Below are positions 1-7,922 of a stretch of DNA of 39,870 nucleotides, piece after piece. Position 1 is the first letter of the stretch; every line of letters starts with the position of its first letter. Origin of the DNA: an uncultured beta proteobacterium (GTDB lineage: Bacteria > Pseudomonadota > Gammaproteobacteria > Burkholderiales > Rhodocyclaceae); NCBI GenBank assembly GCA_903848955.1, contig CAINHS010000027.1, forward strand, positions 1 to 39,870. The letters are read 5' to 3'. The notes beneath the pieces are model-generated. The model worked only from the letters and a program-made list of their open reading frames with translations, was not told the DNA's origin and did no database searches. Both the position numbers and the translations under genes were made by a program.

Positions 1-122
1 ACCGTCCGCCGCCTGAACGGCGGCAGACATATCCCACCAGGGGATACCGTCCGCCGCCTGAACGGCGGCAGACATATCCCACCAGGGGATACCGTCCGCC
101 GCCTGAACGGCGGCAGACATAT
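1..122. repeat. 45-bp tandem repeat with internal palindrome
   Basis: Two complete identical 45-bp units lie at 1-45 and 46-90, and a third copy of about 32 bp begins at 91 and ends at about 122, just before the ATG of the ankyrin gene. Each unit holds a hairpin: GCCGCC, loop TGAAC, GGCGGC, extended by an outer GTC/GAC pair across one mismatch. The array runs off the left edge of the window, so its full copy number is unknown. It resembles REP-like intergenic palindromes; no spacers are present. Confidence 0.9.
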
Positions 123-132
123 ACTGCGCGGG

Positions 133-1269
133 ATGAAAATAGTTTCCATGGTTTTTTTGCTGCTGACGGCTGTCATGCCTCTGCACGCGGCAACTCTGCC
201 CGATGCGGTGAGTTTTTCCATCGCCATCGAACGCGGCGACCTGTCGCTTGCCGGCGAATGGCTTGCCGCCGGCCTGCCTGCGGATTTCGAGGGGAAAACG
301 ATCGGCACCGGTTTGATGATCGGCGCCTGGGAAGGCAATATTCCGATGATGGAACTGTTTGCGGCACGCGGCGCCGACATCAACAAGGCCAATTCCTTGG
401 GCGAGCAGGCGCTGTTGCACGCGGCATGGAAAGGTCGTCTGGACGCGGTGCGCTGGCTGGTGGAGCACGGCGCACGACTGAATCGGCAGGGCCGGGAATG
501 GGCGGCCCTGCACTACGCCGCCTTCGCCGGGCACGCCGAGGTGGTGGGCTATCTGCTGCAGCGCGGCGCCGACGTCAATGCGCTGTCCAGCAACGGCTCG
601 ACGCCGCTGATGATGGCGGCGCGCGAGGGCAAGCAGGCGATTGCCTCGGCATTGCTGGCAGCCGGTGCCAGGCGCGATATCGTCAACGAGCGGGGTGATG
701 ACGCCCTGCGCTGGGCGATGCGCTACAACAACCTGATCATCGCCCGGGAAATTGCGGGCAGCGACGACTTTGCCGCTGCGGCGGCGAAACCGGCGGTCTC
801 CTGGGGTCGCCCGGTGCGCTCGCAACCGGTCCCCGATCGCGCCGACCAGTTCCTCGCCCGGGCCCGAAAAATGGAGGCGGCGGGAAGGCGCGATGAGGCC
901 TTGAAGCTGTATCGCGCGGCGCTGGTCGCAATTCGTCAGGCCGATGCCGCGACCACCAAGGCGGCGCCGCCGGTTCGCGCCGCTACCGGCATGACGATCA
1001 GCGCGCGGCGGGGCAAGCCGGCTGCGCAGTCGGCTGCCCTGAGTTACGCCACTCCCGCGACTGCAGCGGAGTCCCGCGCAGTGGGTGCTAACCAGTCGCC
1101 AGTTCCGGTGCCTGCCGCTGCGCCTGACATCGCCGACGACTGGTTGCGCCGCGCCCGCGAGTCCGAAGCTGCAGGCCGCCGCCAGGAGGCGCTGCAAGCC
1201 TATCGCCAGGCTGCTGCGGCTCTGCGCAGGGCAACCCAGGCGGCCGCCGCCGCCCCGGTAAGCCCCTGA
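133..1269 (+). CDS. Secreted ankyrin-repeat protein
   Basis: A 378-residue protein with a clear Sec signal peptide (about residues 1-20, basic start, Leu-rich core, cleavage near LHA-A). Ankyrin-type repeats follow at about 25-205, recognisable by the recurrent helix-turn pattern and phrases such as GADVNA, STPLMMAAREG and LLAAGA. The C-terminal half is Ala/Pro-rich and carries two near-identical TPR-like helical hairpins (about 236-270 and 332-366), each with an FLARARKMEAAGRRDEAL-type core, separated by a low-complexity linker. Such proteins act as protein-binding scaffolds; the periplasmic partner cannot be read from the sequence. The ATG at 133 follows the last copy of the 45-bp repeat with only a short GGGA as possible ribosome site, so the leader is essentially the repeat. 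It is separated from the downstream operon by that operon's own promoter. Confidence 0.85.
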   Translation: MKIVSMVFLLLTAVMPLHAATLPDAVSFSIAIERGDLSLAGEWLAAGLPADFEGKTIGTGLMIGAWEGNIPMMELFAARGADINKANSLGEQALLHAAWKGRLDAVRWLVEHGARLNRQGREWAALHYAAFAGHAEVVGYLLQRGADVNALSSNGSTPLMMAAREGKQAIASALLAAGARRDIVNERGDDALRWAMRYNNLIIAREIAGSDDFAAAAAKPAVSWGRPVRSQPVPDRADQFLARARKMEAAGRRDEALKLYRAALVAIRQADAATTKAAPPVRAATGMTISARRGKPAAQSAALSYATPATAAESRAVGANQSPVPVPAAAPDIADDWLRRARESEAAGRRQEALQAYRQAAAALRRATQAAAAAPVSP

Positions 1270-1297
1270 GCGGTGCCGCCCGGCGAGGATGAACTAT

Positions 1298-1326
1298 TTG
1301 ACACTTAAAGCAAGAGGTATTACGAT
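1298..1326 (+). promoter_or_regulatory. Sigma-70 promoter of the aromatic operon
   Basis: TTGACA at 1298-1303 matches the consensus -35 box fully. A 17-bp spacer leads to TACGAT at 1321-1326, which matches 4 of 6 bases of TATAAT. The element lies in the only gap between the ankyrin gene and the MBL-fold gene. Transcription would start near 1333, inside the palindrome just downstream. Confidence 0.7.
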
Positions 1327-1333
1327 AAGGGTA

Positions 1334-1355
1334 ATTCAATTACTCTAAATTGAAT
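1334..1355. promoter_or_regulatory. Palindromic operator candidate
   Basis: ATTCAATT (1334-1341) and AATTGAAT (1348-1355) form a perfect 8+8 inverted repeat with a 6-bp AT-rich centre. It overlaps the predicted transcription start of the promoter at 1298-1326. This placement is typical for a repressor of the MarR or TetR type that would release the operon on binding an aromatic ligand. No regulator gene lies next to it, so the protein is unknown. Confidence 0.6.
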
Positions 1356-1381
1356 GAATGAACCCCGCCAAGGAGCACCCG

Positions 1382-2347
1382 ATGAGTGAGAAGAAATTTG
1401 CCTCCCACGCTGACCTGGAAGAAAAGAAAGTCAGCTTCGAGAAACTGTCGGACAACGCCTATGCCTATACCGCCGAGGGTGATCCGAACACCGGCGTGAT
1501 CATCGGTGATGATGCGGTGATGATCATCGACGCCACGGCAACGCCGGTGATGGCGCAGGACGTGATCCGCTACGTGCGCCAGGTGACCGACAAGCCGATC
1601 AGGTACGTCACGCTCACTCACTACCATGCGGTGCGGGTACTGGGCGCCTCGGGCTACAGGAAAGAAGGCCTGCAGGACATCATCGCCTCGAAACAGACGC
1701 GCGAACTCATCGTCGAGCGCGGCCAGCAGGACATGGATTCCGAGATCGGCCGTTTCCCGCGCCTGTTCAACGCGGTAGAGAGCGTGCCCGGCCTGACCTG
1801 GCCGACCGTCGTCTTCGACAAGGAGCTGACGCTGTGGATGGGCGATCTCGAAGTGAAGATCATGCATCTCGGCCGTGGCCACACCAAGGGCGACACCGTG
1901 GTCTGGTTGCCGCAGCAGAAGATCCTGTTTTCAGGCGATCTGGTCGAGGCCGACGCCGCGTGCTACACCGGTGACGCCTATCTGGCCGACTGGCCGGCGA
2001 CGCTGGATGCGCTGGCGGCGCTGAAGGCGGAGAAGATGATTCCCGGCCGCGGCCCGGCCCTCTTGAATCCGCAGCGGGTGCAGCAAGGCCTGGCCTACAC
2101 CCGGGATTTCGTTTCCACGCTTTACCGCAGTGCGCAGGAGGCCGTGGCGCAGGGCATGGATCTCGCCGCCTGCATGGCGCACACGCGCCGGAACATGGAT
2201 CCGAAATTCGCCAGCGTGTTCATCTACGAACATTGCCTGCCTTTCGACGTGACCCGCGCCCACGACGAGGCTTCCGGCATCACGGACCCGCGCATCTGGA
2301 CGGCGCAGCGCGATCAGGAAATGTGGCACGCCTTGCAGGCGGCGTAA
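1382..2347 (+). CDS. Metallo-beta-lactamase-fold hydrolase, degenerate metal site
   Basis: A 321-residue cytoplasmic protein of the MBL fold, first gene of the aromatic operon. The start at 1382 is chosen because AAGGAG at 1370-1375 sits 6 bases upstream; an ATG at 1358 lies before that site. The usual HxHxDH metal motif reads THYHAVRV, so the two His of the first half are kept and the Asp-His that builds the second metal site is lost. Later ligands are present: the His in LGRGHTKGD and the Asp in FSGDLVE. A mono-metal or altered hydrolase is likely. Its position ahead of an aromatic hydroxylase suggests action on a pathway thioester, lactone or ring-cleavage intermediate, but the substrate cannot be named. 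Confidence 0.8.
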   Translation: MSEKKFASHADLEEKKVSFEKLSDNAYAYTAEGDPNTGVIIGDDAVMIIDATATPVMAQDVIRYVRQVTDKPIRYVTLTHYHAVRVLGASGYRKEGLQDIIASKQTRELIVERGQQDMDSEIGRFPRLFNAVESVPGLTWPTVVFDKELTLWMGDLEVKIMHLGRGHTKGDTVVWLPQQKILFSGDLVEADAACYTGDAYLADWPATLDALAALKAEKMIPGRGPALLNPQRVQQGLAYTRDFVSTLYRSAQEAVAQGMDLAACMAHTRRNMDPKFASVFIYEHCLPFDVTRAHDEASGITDPRIWTAQRDQEMWHALQAA

Positions 2348-2380
2348 CCCTCCCGCGGATTTCTCACGGCAGCCGGCTCA

Positions 2381-4057
2381 ATGCTGAAGACATACAACTA
2401 TCCGCAGTTCGAGTACCGGACGCCGCCGGAAATCGCCAGCGGACAGACGCTGAAGGTGCCCGTGGTCGTGGTCGGCGCCGGTCCCGTGGGGCTCGCCGCC
2501 GCTCTCGACCTGCAACTGCAGGGTGTTCCGGTGCTGGTGCTGGACGAAGACGACACGGTTTCGATCGGTTCGCGCGGCGTGTGTTACGCCAAGCGTGCGC
2601 TGGAAATCCTCGATCGCTACGGTGTCGGCGATGCGGTCTGCAGCAAGGGCGTGTCGTGGAATGTCGGCCGCACTTTCTTCCGCGAGCAGGAGGTGTACAA
2701 CTTCAACCTGGTGCCGGACCCGGATTACCACCGGCCGGGCATGGTGAACCTGCAGCAGTACTACCTCGAGGAATACATGGCGGCGGCTGCCGCTTCGCGG
2801 CCGGACATTGAACTGCGCTGGAAGAACAAGGTCGCCGCGGTGGCGCAGAGCGGCAAGACGGTGACGCTCGAGGTCGAGACCGGAGACGGCTTCTACAGCG
2901 TCGAAACGGACTGGCTGATCGCCGCCGATGGCGCGCGCAGCCCGATTCGCCGCATGCTGGGCCTGGAAATCGAGGGCAAGGTTTTCATGGACCGCTTTCT
3001 CATCGCCGACGTGTTGATGAAGGCCGATTTTCCTGCCGAGCGCTGGTTCTGGTTCGATCCGCCGTTTCATCCGGGGCAGTCGGTGTTGCTGCACAAGCAG
3101 ACCGACAGCGTTTTCCGCATCGATTTCCAACTTGGCTGGGACGCCGACCCCGAGGAGGCGAAGAAGCCGGAGAACGTCGTGCCGCGGATCAAGGCCATGC
3201 TCGGCGACGAGAGGGAGTTCGAACTGGAATGGGTCAGCGTCTACACCTTCCAGTGCCGGCGCATGGGGAGCTTCAATCACGGCCGCGTGCTGTTCGCCGG
3301 CGACGCCGCGCACCAGGTCTCGCCCTTCGGTGCGCGCGGCGCCAACTCCGGCCTGCAGGACGCCGACAATCTCGGCTGGAAACTCAAACTGGTGATTGAC
3401 GGCAAGGCGCCGGCGGCGCTGCTGGACAGCTATACCGAGGAGCGGGTCTTCGCCGCCGACGAGAATCTGATGAATTCGACGCGTTCGACCGACTTCATCA
3501 CGCCCAAGAGCAAGGTCAGCCGGACCTTCCGCAATGCGGTGCTGGGCCTGGCCAAGGACCACGCCTTCGGCCGCGCCCTGGTCAATTCCGGGCGTCTCTC
3601 GGTGCCGGCTTTCCTCACCGCGTCGAGCCTCAACACCCCCGATTGCGCACAGGACATTTTTGCCGGCCGCATGCTGCCGGGGGCGCCGATGGACGACGCG
3701 CCGGTGCTCGACAAGGGCGACGATGCCTGGCTGCTGGACAAGGTCGGGCACCGGTTCTTCGTCCTCTATTTCGCCGATGATCCGAATGCACTGGACGGTA
3801 CGACCATCGCTGCCCTGTCGAACCTGTCCAGCGGCGGCATCGCGGTGCAGCCCCTGGTGATTTCGCGCCAGCCGGGCACCGTCAAGGGCGACATTCCGCA
3901 TCTCGAAGATCTGCGCGGCGTCGCCGCCGGGCGCTACGACGCGAAGCACGGCACGGTTTATCTGCTGCGCCCCGACCAGCATGTCGCCGCGCGCTGGCGC
4001 ACGTTCGATGCAGCCAGGGTCAGGGCCGCAGTGGCCCGCGCCACTTGCAATTTATGA
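2381..4057 (+). CDS. FAD-dependent aromatic hydroxylase (PheA/MhpA-type)
   Basis: A 558-residue flavoprotein monooxygenase of the class A (p-hydroxybenzoate hydroxylase-like) family. It shows the Rossmann motif GAGPVG at residues 32-37, the DG motif ADGARSP near 185 that contacts FAD and NAD(P)H, and the second FAD motif AGDAAHQVSPFGARGANSG near 306. The length and C-terminal thioredoxin-like extension fit the phenol hydroxylase/MhpA branch. Such enzymes insert one oxygen atom into a phenolic ring ortho or para to a hydroxyl. Followed downstream by fumarylacetoacetate hydrolase and maleylacetoacetate isomerase, it would make sense as the step producing homogentisate or gentisate, for example from a 3-hydroxylated aromatic acid. 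The substrate is inferred from context only. Confidence 0.85.
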   Translation: MLKTYNYPQFEYRTPPEIASGQTLKVPVVVVGAGPVGLAAALDLQLQGVPVLVLDEDDTVSIGSRGVCYAKRALEILDRYGVGDAVCSKGVSWNVGRTFFREQEVYNFNLVPDPDYHRPGMVNLQQYYLEEYMAAAAASRPDIELRWKNKVAAVAQSGKTVTLEVETGDGFYSVETDWLIAADGARSPIRRMLGLEIEGKVFMDRFLIADVLMKADFPAERWFWFDPPFHPGQSVLLHKQTDSVFRIDFQLGWDADPEEAKKPENVVPRIKAMLGDEREFELEWVSVYTFQCRRMGSFNHGRVLFAGDAAHQVSPFGARGANSGLQDADNLGWKLKLVIDGKAPAALLDSYTEERVFAADENLMNSTRSTDFITPKSKVSRTFRNAVLGLAKDHAFGRALVNSGRLSVPAFLTASSLNTPDCAQDIFAGRMLPGAPMDDAPVLDKGDDAWLLDKVGHRFFVLYFADDPNALDGTTIAALSNLSSGGIAVQPLVISRQPGTVKGDIPHLEDLRGVAAGRYDAKHGTVYLLRPDQHVAARWRTFDAARVRAAVARATCNL

Positions 4058-4077
4058 AACCGAAAACCAATAGATCA

Positions 4078-4143
4078 CCACAGAGGTCACGGAGAAAAGC
4101 ACACATGGCTTTGTGGCCCCCGTGTTCTCTGTGTCCTCTGTGG
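4078..4143. repeat. Intergenic CACAGAGG-type palindromic element
   Basis: The two 19-nt arms, 4078-4096 (begins CCACAGAGG) and 4125-4143 (ends CCTCTGTGG), are inverted copies with two mismatches around a 28-nt loop. It fills the gap between the hydroxylase gene and the DUF2783 gene, inside an otherwise tightly packed operon. Elements of this appearance are common dispersed intergenic palindromes in proteobacteria. If transcribed, it would fold into a strong hairpin and could affect the stability of the polycistronic mRNA. Confidence 0.8.
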
Positions 4144-4178
4144 CCGCCTGACGTTTTGGCAAAACCGGAGACTAGGTC

Positions 4179-4403
4179 ATGGCACTCAATCTGAACCCGA
4201 ATTTCTCGGAGGCCGGCAAGCGCTACTTCAACGCCTACTCGCCCGGTGACGACTTCTACGAAATGCTGATCGGAACGCACCGCGATCTGTCCGATGAGCA
4301 ATCGGAGCTTCTCAATGCGCGCCTGATCCTGCTGCTTGCCAACCACATCGGCGATATCGATACGCTGCGCCAGGCCCTCACGCTTGCCCGCGAAGGAATC
4401 TGA
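4179..4403 (+). CDS. DUF2783 family small protein
   Basis: A 74-residue protein with no signal peptide or membrane segment. The core (about residues 25-72), with DDFYEMLIGTH, LSDEQSELLNARLILLLANHIGD and a Leu-Arg-rich end, matches my recollection of the DUF2783 family, small helical proteins usually encoded beside FAD aromatic hydroxylases. GGAG lies upstream of the ATG. The gene ends 2 bases before the VOC gene. A role as an accessory or stabilising subunit of the neighbouring hydroxylase is plausible but unproven; no catalytic residues are evident. Confidence 0.75.
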   Translation: MALNLNPNFSEAGKRYFNAYSPGDDFYEMLIGTHRDLSDEQSELLNARLILLLANHIGDIDTLRQALTLAREGI

Positions 4404-4405
4404 AC

Positions 4406-4963
4406 ATGGCAGCCGCTCTCGTCAGGAAAGTGCACCACGTCGCCTACCGTTGCAAGGACGCCAGGGAAACCGTCGAGTGGTACGGCAAGTACCTCGGCAT
4501 GGGCTTCGTGCTGGCCATCGCCGAGGATGAGGTGCCCTCGACCAAGGCACCCGATCCCTACATGCATGTCTTCATCGATGCCGGCGGCGGCAACATCCTG
4601 GCTTTTTTCGAATTGCCGAAACAGGCGCCGATGGATCGCGACCGCAACACGCCGACCTGGACCCAGCACCTGGCCCTGGAAGTCGGCAGCATGGAAGAAA
4701 TGCTGGAGGCCAAGGCGCGACTGGAGGCGGATGGCATTGAAGTCGTCGGCCCCACCGATCACACCATTTTCAAGTCCATCTATTTCTTCGATCCGAACGG
4801 CCATCGCCTGGAACTCGCCTTCAATACCGCCACGCCGGAAATGATGCAGCGACTCGACGACGTCAAATGGGCCATGCTCGAGGAATGGGCCAGGACCCGC
4901 AAGGCTCCCCATCATGCGCGCTGGATGCACGACGGCAGCTTTTCTGCAGGCGACAAGCCGTGA
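4406..4963 (+). CDS. VOC superfamily protein, glyoxalase-I-like ligand set
   Basis: A 185-residue protein with one pair of beta-alpha-beta-beta-beta modules of the vicinal-oxygen-chelate fold. Likely metal ligands are H11 (VHHVAYRC), E69 (LAFFEL), H88 (TQHLALEV) and E136 (HRLELAF). The His-Glu-His-Glu pattern and its spacing resemble glyoxalase I more than extradiol dioxygenases, which use a His-His-Glu triad. It therefore looks like an isomerase, lyase or epimerase acting on a pathway intermediate, although automated naming would often say dioxygenase. The C-terminal 45 residues extend beyond the fold. The stop overlaps the start of the FAH gene (GTGA), indicating translational coupling. Confidence 0.8.
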   Translation: MAAALVRKVHHVAYRCKDARETVEWYGKYLGMGFVLAIAEDEVPSTKAPDPYMHVFIDAGGGNILAFFELPKQAPMDRDRNTPTWTQHLALEVGSMEEMLEAKARLEADGIEVVGPTDHTIFKSIYFFDPNGHRLELAFNTATPEMMQRLDDVKWAMLEEWARTRKAPHHARWMHDGSFSAGDKP

Positions 4964-5982
4964 AGCTGGCCACGCTCAGGCATGGCGGGCGCGACGGCAC
5001 GCTGGTGGTGGTCAGCCGCGATCTGGCGCGCTGCCAGACCGTCGGTGAAATTGCGCGGACCCTGCAGCAGGCGCTCGACCACTGGGACGACGTCGCGGCC
5101 GCACTCGCACTGGTGTATGACATGCTCAACAACGGGCATGCCCGCCACGCCATGCCCTTCGAGCCGCGGCATTGCCACAGTCCGCTGCCGCGCGCCTACC
5201 AGTGGGCCGATGGCTCGGCCTACCTCAATCACGTCGAACTGGTGCGCAAGGCTCGCGGTGCGGAGCTGCCGCCGCAGTTCCACCTCGATCCGCTGATGTA
5301 CCAGGGCGGCTCGGACAGCTTTGCCGGTCCCTGCGACCCGGTGCTGGCCTGCGACGAAGCCTGGGGTATCGATTTCGAGGCCGAGGTAGCGGTGATCACC
5401 GGTGATGTGCCGCTCGGCGCCGCTGCCGCACAGTGCGCGCAGCAGATCCGTCTGCTGATGCTGGTCAATGACGTCAGTCTGCGCAACCTGATACCGGCCG
5501 AACTGGCCAAGGGTTTCGGCTTCCTGCAGTCCAAGCCGGCCTCGGCCTTCTCCCCGGTGGCGGTCACGCCCGACGAACTCGGCCCGGCCTGGCAAGACGC
5601 CAAAGTGCATTTGCCGCTTGAGGTCCGCTTGAACGGCGAACTCTTCGGCCAGCCGAACGCCGGCGCGGACATGAGCTTCAATTTCGCGCAACTGGTCGCC
5701 CATCTGGCGAAGACTCGCGAACTGGAAGCCGGCTCGATCATCGGTTCCGGCACGGTGTCCAACAAGCAGGGCAGCCTGTCAGGTTCCTCGGTGGCGAACG
5801 GCGGGGTGGGCTACTGCTGCCTGGCCGAACTCAGAATGTACGAAACCATCGAAACGGGAAAGCCGGCGACGCCGTTCATGCGCTTTGGCGACCGGATCAG
5901 GATCGAGATGCGCGACGGCAATGGCGCAAGCATCTTCGGCGCCATCGATCAGGTCGTCGAGCGCTGTACCCCGCCTGCTTGA
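4960..5982 (+). CDS. Fumarylacetoacetate hydrolase family enzyme
   Basis: A 340-residue enzyme that hydrolyses a beta-diketone C-C bond, in the classical pathway splitting fumarylacetoacetate to fumarate and acetoacetate. The start is GTG at 4960, overlapping the VOC stop; the protein begins VKLATLRHGGRDG, as in many betaproteobacterial homologues of the homogentisate pathway. The metal-binding region is clear around DFEAEVAVITGD, followed by LLMLVNDVSLRNL, a KGFGFLQSKP stretch and GSGTVSN. These motifs match the homogentisate-type FAH rather than the shorter fumarylpyruvate hydrolases. Together with the next gene it defines the lower end of a pathway through maleylacetoacetate. Confidence 0.88.
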   Translation: MKLATLRHGGRDGTLVVVSRDLARCQTVGEIARTLQQALDHWDDVAAALALVYDMLNNGHARHAMPFEPRHCHSPLPRAYQWADGSAYLNHVELVRKARGAELPPQFHLDPLMYQGGSDSFAGPCDPVLACDEAWGIDFEAEVAVITGDVPLGAAAAQCAQQIRLLMLVNDVSLRNLIPAELAKGFGFLQSKPASAFSPVAVTPDELGPAWQDAKVHLPLEVRLNGELFGQPNAGADMSFNFAQLVAHLAKTRELEAGSIIGSGTVSNKQGSLSGSSVANGGVGYCCLAELRMYETIETGKPATPFMRFGDRIRIEMRDGNGASIFGAIDQVVERCTPPA

Positions 5983-6002
5983 CACCGGAGGCTTTGGCGC
6001 CC

Positions 6003-6647
6003 ATGAAGCTGCATAGCTATTTCCGCAGTTCGGCCGCCTTCCGCGTGCGCATCGCCCTGGCACTGAAGGGCCTCGACTACGAGTATGCAGCGGTGCATCT
6101 GCTGCAGGGCGGCGGCGAGCAGTTTGCCGATACATTCAAGGCCATCAACCCGGCTGCGCTGGTGCCGGTGCTGGAAGACGACGGCCTGGTGCTGACGCAA
6201 TCCCTGGCCATCATCGAATACCTGGACGAGACGCGACCGCAACCGCCACTGCTCGCCGCCGATGCCGCCGGCCGGGCGCGGGTGCGGGCGCTGGCGCTGG
6301 CCATTGCCTGCGAGATCCATCCGCTCAACAACCTGCGTGTGCTGGGCTACCTGAGCAAGACGCTGGGGGTGTCGGCTGAGCAGAGGAGTGCCTGGTATCG
6401 CCACTGGGTGGAGACCGGGCTGGCGGCTGTCGAGGCCATGCTGGCCGGCGATCCCCGTACCGGCGCCTGCTGCCACGGCGACACTCCGACGCTGGCGGAT
6501 ATCTGTCTGGTACCGCAGATATTCAACGCCCAGCGCTTCGAGGCCAGGCTCGACCATGTGCCGACGGTGATGCGCATTCACCGTCACTGCCTGACGCTGC
6601 CCGCATTCGCCGCGTCGGTTCCGGCGCTGCAGCCGGATGCGGAGTAG
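6003..6647 (+). CDS. maiA: Maleylacetoacetate isomerase (zeta-class GST)
   Basis: A 214-residue glutathione S-transferase of the zeta class, catalysing cis-trans isomerisation of maleylacetoacetate (or maleylpyruvate) with glutathione. The N-terminal thioredoxin fold opens with MKLHSYFRSSAAFRVRIAL, whose serine pair and Arg are the family signature for glutathione binding; a QSLAIIEYLDE segment follows and an all-helical C-terminal domain. The start at 6003 is preferred because GGAGG lies about 11 bases upstream. It is the last gene of the operon; the next gene is nearly 200 bases away. Maleylpyruvate isomerase is the alternative, but the preceding FAH type favours maleylacetoacetate. Confidence 0.88.
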   Translation: MKLHSYFRSSAAFRVRIALALKGLDYEYAAVHLLQGGGEQFADTFKAINPAALVPVLEDDGLVLTQSLAIIEYLDETRPQPPLLAADAAGRARVRALALAIACEIHPLNNLRVLGYLSKTLGVSAEQRSAWYRHWVETGLAAVEAMLAGDPRTGACCHGDTPTLADICLVPQIFNAQRFEARLDHVPTVMRIHRHCLTLPAFAASVPALQPDAE

Positions 6648-6832
6648 TCATGGCTCTGCGTTGCCCTACGTAGGTACCGCAATTTGTCGCGCGATTCACG
6701 GATTGCAAAGCCCTTCCGTTTTGCCAAAATGCGGTTTCATGCTCACCACCCTTGATCCGACGTGTTGTCCAGCAGCTTTCCCCATATGTTGAAACGAGAC
6801 GGCAGCAACCAATGCCCGGCCGGGAATACATG

Positions 6833-7303
6833 ATGAGCCGGGTGCCAGGCCCGGCGCCGCTTGAATTCGACATCGGCATTGCCGAAATCGACTTGCAGCA
6901 TCGCGAGTTGAATAGCCTTCTCGAACGCCTGCGGGCATCGACCGACAAGCACTACGATTACGCCACCAACGTCATTCTTGCGGAACTGGCACTACAGACC
7001 CGGATTCATTTTGCCATCGAGGAAAGTTTGATGCGGCTGCTTTCGTTTCCCGATGTCGATTCCCACGTCATGGAACACCGCAAGCTGACGGAACAGTTGG
7101 GGAAGTTCAGGCAGCGCGCACAGGACTTCGATGTTTCAGAAGGACTTTCCGGCTTTATCCAGACCTGGCTGATCGATCACATCAACGAATATGATCGCAA
7201 GTTCGTCGCCCACTTTCTGAGCAGGGGAGTCGATCCGGCGGCGGTGCCGGGCGTCGATGGAATTCAGCCACTGACCGCGGCGGATAGCGCCAGGGCTGCC
7301 TGA
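6833..7303 (+). CDS. Bacteriohemerythrin
   Basis: A single-domain hemerythrin that binds oxygen at a non-heme diiron centre, for storage, delivery or sensing. With the ATG at 6833 it has 156 residues. All seven ligands are present: H23 (LQHREL), H59 and E63 (HFAIEE), H78 and H82 (HVMEH), H116 and D121 (HINEYD). No sensor or output domain is attached. The start is uncertain: ATG codons at 6812, 6830 and 6833 are in frame; 6833 has GGGA seven bases upstream. It sits between two oxygenase-dependent degradation blocks, so supplying oxygen to them under microaerobic conditions is a reasonable but untested idea. Confidence 0.88.
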   Translation: MSRVPGPAPLEFDIGIAEIDLQHRELNSLLERLRASTDKHYDYATNVILAELALQTRIHFAIEESLMRLLSFPDVDSHVMEHRKLTEQLGKFRQRAQDFDVSEGLSGFIQTWLIDHINEYDRKFVAHFLSRGVDPAAVPGVDGIQPLTAADSARAA

Positions 7304-7352
7304 TCGAGGTCGCAACACAGGACCCCGGCAAACCCGGCGTCAGCCCGGAAAG

Positions 7353-7922
7353 TCATTTCAGTCGCCCGGCGAATACCTTGCGCAGCTTCGCTGCCTTCGG
7401 CGCCACCACGACCTGGCAGTAGGACTGTTCCGGGTGTCTGGCGAAGTAGTTCTGATGATGGTCTTCGGCGGGCCAGAAAGTTGCGCTCATCGGCATGCCG
7501 TCGATCGCTGCCGGGGATACGGCGGTAACGATAGGCGCGGGCCAGGTTTTTGCTGCCGTAAATTCCGCAATCACGGCCCCGGCAATCTGTTCCTGCGCGG
7601 CAGTGTGCGTGAATATCACCGAGCGGTATTGGCTGCCGACATCGTTGCCCTGGCGGTCGGGCGTGGTCGGATCGTGGATCGCAAAGAAGGCTTGCAGCAG
7701 CGTGCGGTAGTCGATGACGGCAGGATCGAAGCGCACCTGCACGACTTCGGCGTGGCCGCTGTCGCCGCTGCAGACGCTGCGGTAGTCGGGATTCCGCATC
7801 TGCCCGCCGGCATAGCCTGAGACCACCGATTCGACGCCGGCGAGTTGCATGAAAGCGGCTTCCAGGCACCAGAAGCAGCCGCCGCCGAGAGTGGCAAGTT
7901 CGCTGTCGTGCCGGCTGTTCAT
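7353..7922 (-). CDS. msrA: Peptide methionine-S-sulfoxide reductase A
   Basis: A 189-residue repair enzyme that reduces the S-epimer of methionine sulfoxide. The catalytic motif GCFWC is at residues 15-19 with Cys16 as the sulfenic-acid residue. Other family marks are VVSGYAGG, the GHAEVVQV segment, and EDHHQNYF near the C-terminus. A Cys near the end (SYCQVV) could be the resolving residue. There is no signal peptide, so it is cytoplasmic. The ATG at 7922 follows a GGATGG on the minus strand; an in-frame ATG at 7931 is possible. A small Cys-rich open frame overlaps its start. Confidence 0.92.
   Translation of the reverse strand: MNSRHDSELATLGGGCFWCLEAAFMQLAGVESVVSGYAGGQMRNPDYRSVCSGDSGHAEVVQVRFDPAVIDYRTLLQAFFAIHDPTTPDRQGNDVGSQYRSVIFTHTAAQEQIAGAVIAEFTAAKTWPAPIVTAVSPAAIDGMPMSATFWPAEDHHQNYFARHPEQSYCQVVVAPKAAKLRKVFAGRLK

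Noticed and set aside
1-122. CRISPR-like repeat array
   Set aside because: The units are directly adjacent with no variable spacers, and no cas gene is present.
4406-4963. Extradiol ring-cleavage dioxygenase
   Set aside because: The His-Glu-His-Glu ligand pattern and single-module-pair length favour a glyoxalase-type isomerase or lyase.
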